A stretch of DNA of 6,638 nt from JAQIBY01 sp034721855. GTDB lineage: Bacteria; Bacteroidota; Bacteroidia; Bacteroidales; ML635J-15. Positions within the stretch are counted from its first letter, which is position 1; each line of letters starts with the position of its first letter. The position numbers and the translations under genes were made by a program. Where the stretch lies: assembly GCA_034721855.1 (NCBI GenBank), contig JAYENB010000336.1, positions 1-6,638 of the forward strand, written 5' to 3'. This document shows, one piece after another, positions 1-6,580 of this stretch. Under the pieces are notes generated by a model, which ran no database searches, was not told the origin of the DNA, and was given only the letters and a program-made list of their open reading frames with translations.

Positions 1-290
1 GTTCCCCTTATCACAACAAATGCCCCTTTCCCATATCCTCCCAACATAGGTTCTGTTTCTTTCACATCCGCCAGCTTGTGAAATAATGTCTGGACAATCT
101 GAAAATCAGAGAACCCGTTTTTTCACAAAGGGTAATGATTTCCCGGGTGCTGAAAAACCGGGCATTTTTGTAAAACAAACTTTCAGCCTGATGTTTCAAA
201 TACTTCTTCCCAATATGGCTGTCTTTATCCACAAACGCAATGAGCAAATATCCACCGGGGATAAGTATGCGGTTAATTTCTTTTATGGCT
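1..290 (-). pseudogene. 3' remnant of a class I SAM-dependent methyltransferase gene, 5'-truncated and frameshifted
   Basis: Reading minus from about 290, one frame gives AIKEINRILIPGGYLLIAF, then VDKDSHIGKKYLKHQ, SLFYKNARFFSTREI and LCEKTG. This is the pattern of the C-terminal half of UbiE-like class I methyltransferases (the KEI-R-L-PGGYL strand/turn, then FVDKDS-IGK-Y and FYKNARFFS). After KTG (position 116) the frame degenerates and stops at 64-62, but the next frame continues the family pattern as FSDFQIVQTLFHKL, ending GGYGKGAFVVIRG at the left edge. One base therefore seems to be missing around 113-116 (ACGGGTTCTC). The N-terminal half with the glycine-rich SAM motif is absent: the frame is closed by TGA at 316-314 and the neighbouring gene occupies the space upstream. 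No ATG precedes the homology. The family call is from memory of the motif pattern. A sequencing or assembly error could explain the frameshift, but not easily the missing 5' half. Confidence 0.7.
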
Positions 291-1175
291 TTATTTTTTT
301 TCTTTGCGTATTGTCAACAACATGTTTTCAAGCTTGCTAAAAGATGGATTGTCCGGGGAAAATACATTCATATCCCACAAATACCGCAAATATTTATGGA
401 TAAACGTTTTGCTGTCAATGGTCTTGTAATGCTTTTCTTCGGCGTCAATATTCCGCTGCTTTACCACGTATTCCAGGGCTTTACGCCCCAAAAAACTTCC
501 GGCATCATAAGGATTGATATAAAACAAAACCCCCGTTGTGGATTCACCATAAGCAACACGGGCCACATCCTTATTATGGTATCCCATCAATATCAAATTA
601 GGCAAATAGACAGGATAAACGGGCAAATCCATCTTATTGGCAAAAAGGCAATACATTCCAACAAAAGGATATGGACTAAGCTTTTTATTTATAAACAAAT
701 ATTCCGGAAAATAAGGCGCTTTATTTTGTGTTTTTTTGACGGGCAATACACTGAATCCAAGCAGAATAAAAACATTTCGATTGATGATTTTTATGGTCTC
801 AAAACCGGTAAGGTTTTCACTCAACTCCAGCCATATTTTACCGGTTACAATTTCAATTTTTTCCTTAAAATCTTCAAGTGATGTGTCTGGGTAATACAAA
901 CTATTGACATAAAACAACCCTTTCAGCAAAACATCCTGTTCTTCATTATCCCACCACCGTTGAAATTCATCAATAAAACTACGGTTACGTAAATTTTCCA
1001 TCAGGATTTCAAGGCGCTCGTTCATCAGTGGATTATTATCAAGGCCATAGCGTGCTTCGAGAAATGGTATGGCTTCGATGCCTGTATGCATAATTTTATC
1101 ATGAACCCTGGAATACACATTTTCATCGGGATCATCAAGTAAATTTATCAGTGCTTTTAGTTTCGAATCATTCAT
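291..1175 (-). CDS. SirB1/transglutaminase-like protein, 294 aa, translationally coupled to rel
   Basis: The product is soluble, with no signal peptide or membrane segment. Residues 5-60 (ALINLLDDPDENVYSRVHDK, then GIEAIPFLE) look like a short helical, HEAT-like N-terminus. Residues 85-240 resemble the SirB1 / Transglut_core2 family: the region around VGMYCLFANKMDLPVYPVYL (172-191), then VLFYINPYDAGSFLGRKALE (216-235), which recalls the usual LFYINPF-G-I motif, and a C-terminal helical segment. SirB1 relatives usually have a His just after the LP turn; here the segment reads LPNLILMGY (191-199), so the family may be non-catalytic in this case. The function of the family is poorly known and no substrate can be given. 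Its ATG (1175-1173) overlaps the TGA of rel as ATGA, so it is probably co-transcribed and its translation coupled to rel. The stop follows directly on a run of eight A on the coding strand. The family assignment is moderately sure; the CDS itself is very likely real. Confidence 0.8.
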   Translation of the reverse strand: MNDSKLKALINLLDDPDENVYSRVHDKIMHTGIEAIPFLEARYGLDNNPLMNERLEILMENLRNRSFIDEFQRWWDNEEQDVLLKGLFYVNSLYYPDTSLEDFKEKIEIVTGKIWLELSENLTGFETIKIINRNVFILLGFSVLPVKKTQNKAPYFPEYLFINKKLSPYPFVGMYCLFANKMDLPVYPVYLPNLILMGYHNKDVARVAYGESTTGVLFYINPYDAGSFLGRKALEYVVKQRNIDAEEKHYKTIDSKTFIHKYLRYLWDMNVFSPDNPSFSKLENMLLTIRKEKK

Positions 1176-3397
1176 GGTGTTTTAGTATCCTGCTTACGAT
1201 ATACTTTTTTCAAGCCTTTTACTTTTCGCAAATTGCCCATGACATCATCCAGGTCTTTTGTGTTATGGACAAACAAATCAATAATCCCTTTAAAAATACC
1301 ATCGGTAGTGTTAAAATTCACAGATTTCATGTTCACATCAGCCTCGGTGGAGATAACCTGCGTGATCCGGTACAAAATGCCAATATCATCAATGCCCTCC
1401 ATGTATATTTTAGCCCTGAAACTCAGTAGTTTTTGAATTTTCCAGTCCACCTCAATAATACGGTCCCCAAAGGTTGCCATCAGGTCAATGGCGTTGGGGC
1501 AATTTTTCTTGTGTATCATCACCACATTGTCGGCATTCAAAAAACCAACCACTTCATCACCGGGGATGGGGTTACAACAAGTGGCCAGCCGGTAATTTTG
1601 TTCAGATTCATTGTCTTCAACAACAAATTTGTTTCCCTTTTTTGTTTCTTTTTTCCCTTCTGATCCCTTATCCTTAGAGCCTGTTTTTCCAAATTGCAAC
1701 CGCCAGTATTTGCTCCATGTTGTTCTTCTTTTACCCGGCAGGTTTTTTTCGATGTCTGCAGGCTTAATAAGCCCGGAACCAATGCGGCGGTAAAATTCTT
1801 CTTTATTGTGTAAATCAAGTCGTTCACGCAATTTTTTAAAAGAGGAATAATCAAGCGGGTATTTCAATTTGCGTATGGTATGCAAAAATTGTTGCTGGCC
1901 TTTATTGATAATTTTCCGGCGTTTTTCTTTTAAAGAGGAACGTATTTTTGATTTCGCTTTCCCTGTAATGACAAAATCCAACCATTCTGTTTTTGGTATT
2001 TGCTTATTGGATGTAAGTATTTCCAACTGGTCACCTGAACGCAATTTTTGACTTAACGGTACCAGTTTATAATTTACTTTGGCCCCAATAGCATGACTCC
2101 CTATTTCTGTGTGAATATCAAAAGCAAAATCCAGGGCTGTGGACCCTTTCGGCAGGCGTTTTAATTCTCCTTTGGGAGTAAAAACGTAGATTTCGGATGA
2201 AAAAAGGTTCAGTTTAAATTCATCGAGAAAATCAAGGGCATCTGAACTGGGTTCTTCAAGATGATTCCGGATTCGCTGCAACCATTTGTCCAATTGGGTT
2301 TCATCATCTGCATTGCTTTTATATTTATAGTGAGCTGCATATCCCCGTTCTGCAATATCGTTCATCCTCTCCGAACGTATTTGCACTTCCACCCACCTAC
2401 CTTCCGGCCCCATCACCGTTGTGTGCAGGGCTTCATATCCATTGGCTTTCGGAGTGCTGATCCAATCACGTAACCTGTCGGGATTGGGTTTATAAATATC
2501 TGTGATCAGCGAATAAATGTTCCAGCACTGCGCTTTCTCCGGCATGTGTGGCTTCGGTTTAAACACTATCCTGATGGCAAAGATGTCATATATTTCCTCA
2601 AAAGGGACATCTTTTTTCTCCATTTTATTGTAAATGCTGTAAATGCTTTTGGGGCGACCCGATATTGAACATTCAAAATTGTGATCTTTGAGTTTGCGAT
2701 CCAAAGGGGTTATGAATTTTTCAATGTAAATATTACGTTCCGCTTCACTTTCCTTTACTTTTTCAAGCACCGAATTGTAAATTAACGGATGTTCATATTT
2801 TAAAGCCAGGTCTTCAAGTTCTGTTTTAATGTTATACAATCCAAGTCGATGAGCCAGTGGTGCATACAGATACAGGGTTTCACCCGCTATTTTAATCTGT
2901 TTGTATTCAGGCATGGAATCCAATGTCCGCATGTTATGGAGCCTGTCAGCGAGTTTTATAAATATCACCCTGACATCTTCCGATAAGGTAAGCAGCATTT
3001 TTCTGAAATTTTCTGCCTGTAGAGAGGCATCTTTATCCAGCACATGGGAAAATTTTGTCAGTCCATCAATGATATTGGCAACGGTGCGGCCAAATAAATC
3101 ATCTATATCCTGAAGGGTATAATCGGTATCTTCCACCACGTCATGTAAAAGGGCACAAATCACGGACTTTACGCCCAGTTCCATTTCACCAGCAACAATT
3201 TTAGCTACCGCAATGGGATGCAACACATAAGGCTCACCTGACTTCCTCCGCATATTGGCATGTGCTTTTACAGCGAGATCAAACGCACTGCGTACCAACA
3301 CTTTATCTTTTTTTGTACGACATCTGACACACAGATTTATGATCTGATCAAACTGCTGTTCAACTAATTTTTGCTCTTTTGCATTCATTTTACCCAT
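1172..3397 (-). CDS. rel: Bifunctional (p)ppGpp synthetase/hydrolase, RelA/SpoT (Rel) family, 741 aa
   Basis: Makes (p)ppGpp from ATP and GTP/GDP and hydrolyses it, controlling the stringent response at the ribosome. Full length for the long RSH family. Domains in order are HD hydrolase (about 30-200), synthetase (about 215-360), TGS (about 402-463), a helical linker, a conserved-cysteine segment (602-637, ATCCNPIPGDEVVGF and KKNCPNA) and a C-terminal ACT domain (about 658-735). The hydrolase looks active: R51, H60, H85-D86, E89-D90, and D151/N155 in DRLHNMRT. The synthetase looks active too: R248 and K250 in GRPKSIYSIY, D271, N319-G-Y321, H325, and E337/Q339 in EVQIRSERM. Residue roles are taken from known Rel structures, so the enzyme is predicted to work both ways, as in bacteria with a single Rel. 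The start at 3397 gives MGKMNAKEQK; M4 (3388) is an alternative and neither has a convincing Shine-Dalgarno. It lies 38 bp after the FN3/T9SS gene and overlaps the next gene by 4 bp. Confidence 0.97.
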   Translation of the reverse strand: MGKMNAKEQKLVEQQFDQIINLCVRCRTKKDKVLVRSAFDLAVKAHANMRRKSGEPYVLHPIAVAKIVAGEMELGVKSVICALLHDVVEDTDYTLQDIDDLFGRTVANIIDGLTKFSHVLDKDASLQAENFRKMLLTLSEDVRVIFIKLADRLHNMRTLDSMPEYKQIKIAGETLYLYAPLAHRLGLYNIKTELEDLALKYEHPLIYNSVLEKVKESEAERNIYIEKFITPLDRKLKDHNFECSISGRPKSIYSIYNKMEKKDVPFEEIYDIFAIRIVFKPKPHMPEKAQCWNIYSLITDIYKPNPDRLRDWISTPKANGYEALHTTVMGPEGRWVEVQIRSERMNDIAERGYAAHYKYKSNADDETQLDKWLQRIRNHLEEPSSDALDFLDEFKLNLFSSEIYVFTPKGELKRLPKGSTALDFAFDIHTEIGSHAIGAKVNYKLVPLSQKLRSGDQLEILTSNKQIPKTEWLDFVITGKAKSKIRSSLKEKRRKIINKGQQQFLHTIRKLKYPLDYSSFKKLRERLDLHNKEEFYRRIGSGLIKPADIEKNLPGKRRTTWSKYWRLQFGKTGSKDKGSEGKKETKKGNKFVVEDNESEQNYRLATCCNPIPGDEVVGFLNADNVVMIHKKNCPNAIDLMATFGDRIIEVDWKIQKLLSFRAKIYMEGIDDIGILYRITQVISTEADVNMKSVNFNTTDGIFKGIIDLFVHNTKDLDDVMGNLRKVKGLKKVYRKQDTKTP

Positions 3398-3414
3398 AAC
3401 GCATTCATTCCCAT
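3385..3414 (-). other. Possible nine-codon upstream ORF overlapping the rel start
   Basis: An ATG at 3414-3412 opens MGMNALWVK and stops at TGA 3387-3385, out of frame with rel. The TGA overlaps the in-frame ATG of rel codon 4 (3388-3386) as ATGA. The segment is part of an imperfect duplication: ATGGGAATGAATGC (3414-3401) against ATGGGTAAAATGAATGC (3397-3381). It could be a translated leader, or simply the by-product of a small duplication around the start codon. No Shine-Dalgarno sequence precedes it, and the predicted transcript start lies almost at its ATG. Confidence 0.2.
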
Positions 3415-3420
3415 GTTATG

Positions 3421-3453
3421 CAAATATAGCTTAGTTTATTTATTATAAAGCAA
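3421..3453 (-). promoter_or_regulatory. Candidate Bacteroidetes-type promoter for rel
   Basis: On the minus strand TATATTTG (3428-3421) matches the Bacteroidetes -7 element TAnnTTTG exactly. A TTG (3453-3451) lies 22 bp upstream, inside the reported 17-23 bp range for the -33 element. The transcript would begin near 3417-3412, giving a leader of about 15-20 nt before the rel ATG. The -33 element and part of the spacer lie within the last codons of the FN3/T9SS gene, so rel could be expressed both by read-through and from its own start. This is a consensus match only. Confidence 0.55.
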
Positions 3454-4971
3454 AAATAAGCCGGTTCTTACAAATTCATTTTCTTCATGATCAAGATAGC
3501 GGACGTAATATACATATTCTCCCGGTGAAGCTTTCCTGGTTTTTGTAGTTCCATCCCATGCTTCATGCGGATCTGTTGTTCTGAAAATTTCACTTCCCCA
3601 TCTGTCAAATACTAGAAATTCATAACCGGTTTCCTGCGCAAAAGAAATAACAGGTTTAAATAACTGATTTATTTCCTCGTAAGAATTCGGATAAAAGGTA
3701 TTGGGGATAAAAAATAAAGGCTGATGCGAAACACAAACTTCATTTGATTTTGAAATACCCTGAATGCCCAATGGATTGGAAGCCGGATTTTCAACTGCTG
3801 ACACGTAATAACAATATTGATAGGGGACCGTTTCATGGCGTTGGTGTTTCTTTTTGACGTAATCTGAAATGTTGTTTGAATGGGTAAATACATCCGGGTC
3901 TGTAGTGGTTACAGGAAAAGCGGCGTCATAACCAAAATGGCGATATACTTTGTATTCAAGAACCCCGCCCCGGTACGCTTCGTATTCATCCCAGTCAATG
4001 TAATGATTCAACATTTGATCATAGTCAACATGTACCATCAGGTTGCTCGACAGGTTAGATTCTTTCGACACGTTGCCACAGGGATCTATGGATTTTAATT
4101 TGTAATAATATTTGTGTTCGGATGGCTCTACATCGGTATCAATGTAAAATACTTTTGGTTGATAATCATACGCCATGCTGGTAATTTCTGTAAATGCATA
4201 TGCACTGTCGGTGGCACGGTAAATTTTATACCTGCTTATTTCTCCTGAGGTATCAACGGTAAACCTCAATTCAATGCTGTTGCCTTCCACACTGGCATAA
4301 TCAGCGTTGATCCAGGCAGGTGCGATATATGAATTGGTATAAACACAGCGTTTATTAGATCGCGCTGTGGTACCATCAAACCTTTCTGCCTGGATATAAT
4401 AACAGTAATTAACAAAAGGCTGCAAATTTTCATCAGTATATTGCGAGGTATTTCCATTCACCGTTTTAATTACCTGGTAACTCCCTCCTGATGTATTCCG
4501 ATAAATATCATAATGGTCCACATTATTCCATCCCACATACTCTGACCAGGCAAGGAGAATTTCAAGCTCACATATTTCATAATTGGTAGAAACATGAACG
4601 GTGGTATGTGAATCCGTCAGCTTACTAAGATTCTCAAGCGTATCTCTTGCTGCCAGGCGGTAAGTCACAGGTTCATCATTAGCCACGGTAGAATTATCTG
4701 TGTAAGATGTGGTTAAACGTCCGTACACTGTATCATAAGCTTGTGTAATCCCTGTATTGACTTTATAAATGATATAAGAATCCACATCAACAGAATCACT
4801 GGGCAACCAAGTCAATTCCACTTCTGCAGGGTCCGTTCCGGGGATCACACTGGCTGACTTAAATTCAGGGGCATCCGGGATATTTAGTTGTGCATGTACA
4901 TGGAATGGCACAACGCACATACCAAGCATCAACATGAACCATTTAATACTATGTACTTTTACAGATCTCAT
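3436..4971 (-). CDS. Secreted FN3-repeat protein with gliding-motility/T9SS type B C-terminal sorting domain, 511 aa
   Basis: Predicted to be exported by Sec and then across the outer membrane by the type IX secretion system. A signal peptide spans residues 1-27: positively charged start, hydrophobic core WFMLMLGMCVVPF, probable cleavage after VHA before QLNIPDAPEF. Four fibronectin type III-like units follow (about 36-126, 128-213, 217-312, 314-416). Each has a Y-x-I/V-Y-K/R strand (YIIYK 66-70, YDIYR 154-158, YKIYR 248-252, YKVYR 340-344) and a later aromatic-rich strand (TYRLAARD, YCYYIQAERFD, KYYYKLKSID, QYCYYVSAVE). Residues 420-511 are a CHU_C/gliding-type C-terminal domain: FIPNTFYPN, EFLVFDRWGSEIFRT, WDGT, GEYVYYVRY and the final GLFLLYNK. 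This domain directs T9SS export. No catalytic domain is visible, so the likely role is adhesive or structural at the cell surface; the ligand is unknown. It is the first gene of the leftward group, 38 bp before rel, and divergent from rlmL. Confidence 0.92.
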   Translation of the reverse strand: MRSVKVHSIKWFMLMLGMCVVPFHVHAQLNIPDAPEFKSASVIPGTDPAEVELTWLPSDSVDVDSYIIYKVNTGITQAYDTVYGRLTTSYTDNSTVANDEPVTYRLAARDTLENLSKLTDSHTTVHVSTNYEICELEILLAWSEYVGWNNVDHYDIYRNTSGGSYQVIKTVNGNTSQYTDENLQPFVNYCYYIQAERFDGTTARSNKRCVYTNSYIAPAWINADYASVEGNSIELRFTVDTSGEISRYKIYRATDSAYAFTEITSMAYDYQPKVFYIDTDVEPSEHKYYYKLKSIDPCGNVSKESNLSSNLMVHVDYDQMLNHYIDWDEYEAYRGGVLEYKVYRHFGYDAAFPVTTTDPDVFTHSNNISDYVKKKHQRHETVPYQYCYYVSAVENPASNPLGIQGISKSNEVCVSHQPLFFIPNTFYPNSYEEINQLFKPVISFAQETGYEFLVFDRWGSEIFRTTDPHEAWDGTTKTRKASPGEYVYYVRYLDHEENEFVRTGLFLLYNK

Positions 4972-4975
4972 ATTA

Positions 4976-4983
4976 CAAATTTA
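4976..4983 (-). promoter_or_regulatory. -7-like box very close to the FN3/T9SS gene start
   Basis: TAAATTTG on the minus strand matches TAnnTTTG, but it ends only 4 bp before the ATG and has no TTG at the proper upstream distance. If used, it would make a leaderless transcript or force use of a later start codon. A chance match in AT-rich DNA is quite possible. Confidence 0.2.
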
Positions 4984-5032
4984 TTCCGCCAGTAATTTTC
5001 CATAAAATATTTACTGCATAACTATATACTTA

Positions 5033-5040
5033 CAAAGTTA
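5033..5040 (-). promoter_or_regulatory. Candidate -7 element for the FN3/T9SS gene
   Basis: TAACTTTG on the minus strand matches TAnnTTTG and would start transcription about 55 nt before the ATG at 4971, a more normal leader than the closer box. Upstream at the expected -33 distance there is only a T-run (GGTTTTTAC on minus), not a clean TTG. Moderate to weak support. Confidence 0.35.
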
Positions 5041-5108
5041 AGTTTATTATCTGAGTAAAAACCTTACTTTATTGTTAAGATGTAAAAAATTACTAAAGGT
5101 TGTCTCCA

Positions 5109-5128
5109 ATTCATATTTTTTTATGAAT
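5109..5128. repeat. Small perfect inverted repeat in the divergent intergenic region
   Basis: ATTCATA (5109-5115) and TATGAAT (5122-5128) are perfect 7-bp arms around a six-T loop. The repeat sits 41 bp before the rlmL ATG and about 137 bp from the FN3/T9SS start. It could be an operator near the rlmL promoter. It is too AT-rich to be a convincing terminator. Confidence 0.3.
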
Positions 5129-5141
5129 ATAAATTATTGAT

Positions 5142-5149
5142 TACTTTTA
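5142..5149 (+). promoter_or_regulatory. Weak -7-like box upstream of rlmL
   Basis: TACTTTTA matches seven of eight positions of TAnnTTTG and ends 20 bp before the rlmL ATG. No TTG lies at the right distance upstream, only the T-run of the inverted repeat. It is the best plus-strand candidate I can find in this interval. Confidence 0.25.
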
Positions 5150-5169
5150 CAGATTAATGTAAATACCAC

Positions 5170-6354
5170 ATGCAACAATACACACTGATTGCCAAAACAC
5201 TTTTTGGTCTTGAAGAAATCTTATCTCAGGAATTAGAAGCCCTTGGTACAAAACACCCACAAATACGTAACCGGGCCGTTGAATTTCAAGGAAACATGGC
5301 TATGCTCTATAAGGCAAACCTTCATTTGCGTACAGCATTGAGCATACTCAAACCGATCGAAAAATTTTACGCACATGATCCCGACAGGCTGTACCGCCGG
5401 GCAAAGCGTATTGAATGGGACTCATATTTTTCACCTGACAAAAGCATTCTCATTGATTGTGTGAGTTTTGGTGACAGTTTTCCACATTCCCAATTTGCTG
5501 CTTTACGATTAAAAGATGCCATAGTTGACTATTTCAGGAGCAAACACGGCACACGGCCTTCTGTGGACAAGAATAACCCGGATATTCGGCTTGATCTGCA
5601 TATTGTTGACAAGCAATGCCGCATATCACTGAACAGTTCCGGCCAAAACCTGAGTAAACGGGGATACAGGAAAGACCACACCGAGGCTCCGATAAATGAA
5701 GTGCTTGCAGCCGGATTGTTACTCTATGCAGGGATAGAAAATCACGAGGTAATTCACGATTCCATGACAGGAGCCGGGACATTTGCCATTGAAGCAGCCA
5801 TGAAATCCGCTAATATCCCGCCTGGATTAAAAAGACACTTTAGTTTTGAACACTGGAACGATTTTGATCCGGAGTTGTGGAAAAACATCAAATCCGATGC
5901 CATCAAAAACAAACAAAACTTATCCGGAGAAGCTGAGCGGAGACGAATCCCAACAGTTCAAATCATAGGATCAGACATTGATATGCAGGCCATTACTGCA
6001 GCAATGAACAACGCCGAAAGAGCCGGTGTGGAAAAACACCTTACTTTAAAAAACATGGATTTTTTTCAGTCCTACCCAAAATCAGACACTGGCATGCTTA
6101 TCATGAATCCGCCTTATGGCGAAAGGCTGAATCAAGATAAACACATCACAGCGTTTTATAAAAAAATAGGCGATCACCTCAAACAACATTATCAGGGGTG
6201 GGATGCATGGGTTTTTAGCAGCAATCTCAGCGCACTGAAACATTTTGGCTTAAAACCCTCGGTCAAAGCAAAATTTTTCAATGGCCCGCTGGAATGCCGT
6301 TTTCACAAATACGAAATGTACAGTGGCAGCAAGAAAAACATTATCCAAACATAA
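5170..6354 (+). CDS. rlmL: THUMP-domain 23S rRNA (guanine-N2)-methyltransferase, RlmL family, 394 aa
   Basis: Predicted to transfer a methyl group from SAM to the N2 of a guanine in 23S rRNA (G2445 in E. coli for RlmL). The N-terminus AKTLFGLEEILSQELEALG (8-26) and the following region to about 155 form the ferredoxin-like/THUMP RNA-binding part. The conserved KRGYR lies at 163-167. The Rossmann methyltransferase domain follows: motif I DSMTGAGTFAIEAA (197-210), an acidic SAM-ribose site in GSDID (267-271), the m2G catalytic motif NPPYGER (313-319), and a final strand/helix FFNGPLECRFHKYEMY. At 394 residues it matches stand-alone RlmL-type enzymes and lacks the RlmK half fused to it in E. coli. 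ATG at 5170 is the natural start, since the family motif begins within ten residues; no Shine-Dalgarno precedes it. Exact target position is inferred from the family. It is transcribed alone within the window, divergent from the FN3/T9SS gene. Confidence 0.92.
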   Translation: MQQYTLIAKTLFGLEEILSQELEALGTKHPQIRNRAVEFQGNMAMLYKANLHLRTALSILKPIEKFYAHDPDRLYRRAKRIEWDSYFSPDKSILIDCVSFGDSFPHSQFAALRLKDAIVDYFRSKHGTRPSVDKNNPDIRLDLHIVDKQCRISLNSSGQNLSKRGYRKDHTEAPINEVLAAGLLLYAGIENHEVIHDSMTGAGTFAIEAAMKSANIPPGLKRHFSFEHWNDFDPELWKNIKSDAIKNKQNLSGEAERRRIPTVQIIGSDIDMQAITAAMNNAERAGVEKHLTLKNMDFFQSYPKSDTGMLIMNPPYGERLNQDKHITAFYKKIGDHLKQHYQGWDAWVFSSNLSALKHFGLKPSVKAKFFNGPLECRFHKYEMYSGSKKNIIQT

Positions 6355-6396
6355 TTCATTTATTTATGCAGTTTTGTTTACATTTTTCCCGAAGTA

Positions 6397-6406
6397 ACTG
6401 ATCAGT
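6397..6406. repeat. 10-bp perfect palindrome after rlmL
   Basis: ACTGATCAGT is its own reverse complement and lies 43 bp past the rlmL stop. With no T-run after it, it is not a classical terminator; it could be a protein-binding site or chance. Confidence 0.25.
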
Positions 6407-6428
6407 ATCAGCAAAAGTAGCTCCTCAC

Positions 6429-6452
6429 CGCAAAGTCGCAATGTCACAAAGG
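6429..6452. repeat. Three tandem degenerate 8-mers of the CGCAAAGN type
   Basis: CGCAAAGT (6429-6436), CGCAATGT (6437-6444) and CACAAAGG (6445-6452) follow each other without gaps, each one or two bases from CGCAAAGN. Similar CGCAAAG-rich intergenic runs recur in Bacteroidetes genomes as far as I recall, so this may be a decayed member of a dispersed intergenic repeat. No coding frame is associated with it. Confidence 0.5.
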
Positions 6453-6473
6453 TTTAAAATTTGTAAATTAAAC

Positions 6474-6509
6474 TGTTAACCCCGTTGAAAAATTTCTACT
6501 GGGTTAACA
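6474..6509. repeat. 9-bp perfect inverted repeat with 18-nt loop
   Basis: TGTTAACCC (6474-6482) and GGGTTAACA (6501-6509) are perfect reverse complements, with an A/T-rich loop between them. The right arm contains the first of three phased GGTTA boxes. It could form a hairpin in RNA or bind a dimeric protein. No T-run follows, so an intrinsic terminator is unlikely. Confidence 0.5.
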
Positions 6510-6531
6510 ACGGTTAAAATCGGTTACTATT
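6502..6531 (+). repeat. Three GGTTA boxes at exact 10-bp spacing
   Basis: GGTTA occurs at 6502-6506, 6512-6516 and 6522-6526. The 10-bp units are GGTTAACAAC, GGTTAAAATC and GGTTACTATT. The same box appears inverted (TTAACC) at 6476-6481 and 6561-6566. Helical phasing suggests a cooperative protein-binding array, but no regulator can be named. Confidence 0.45.
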
Positions 6532-6580
6532 TTAAGAAATATACATATCGCGCACCGTATTTAACCTAAAATAATTAAAC

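Noticed and set aside
142..162. CCCGG ... CCGGG inverted repeat
   Set aside because: It falls in the methyltransferase remnant coding frame and has no T-run; most likely codon-driven.
240..881. 213-codon plus-strand open frame
   Set aside because: It lies antisense to the SirB1-like gene and the methyltransferase remnant, whose minus-strand frames have recognisable family motifs; its own product has low-complexity, shadow-like composition.
1537..1854. 105-codon minus-strand frame inside rel
   Set aside because: It is out of frame within the continuous rel coding region, in the linker before the cysteine-rich segment. It is not a frameshift, since the rel frame stays open through it.
5060..5101. 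AACCTT / AAGGTT inverted repeat between the divergent genes
   Set aside because: Only 6 bp long with a 30-bp gap and no extension; expected by chance in this AT-rich stretch.
6355..6428. Intrinsic terminator for rlmL
   Set aside because: I see no GC-rich hairpin followed by a T-run; the only symmetric element is the ACTGATCAGT palindrome, which has none.
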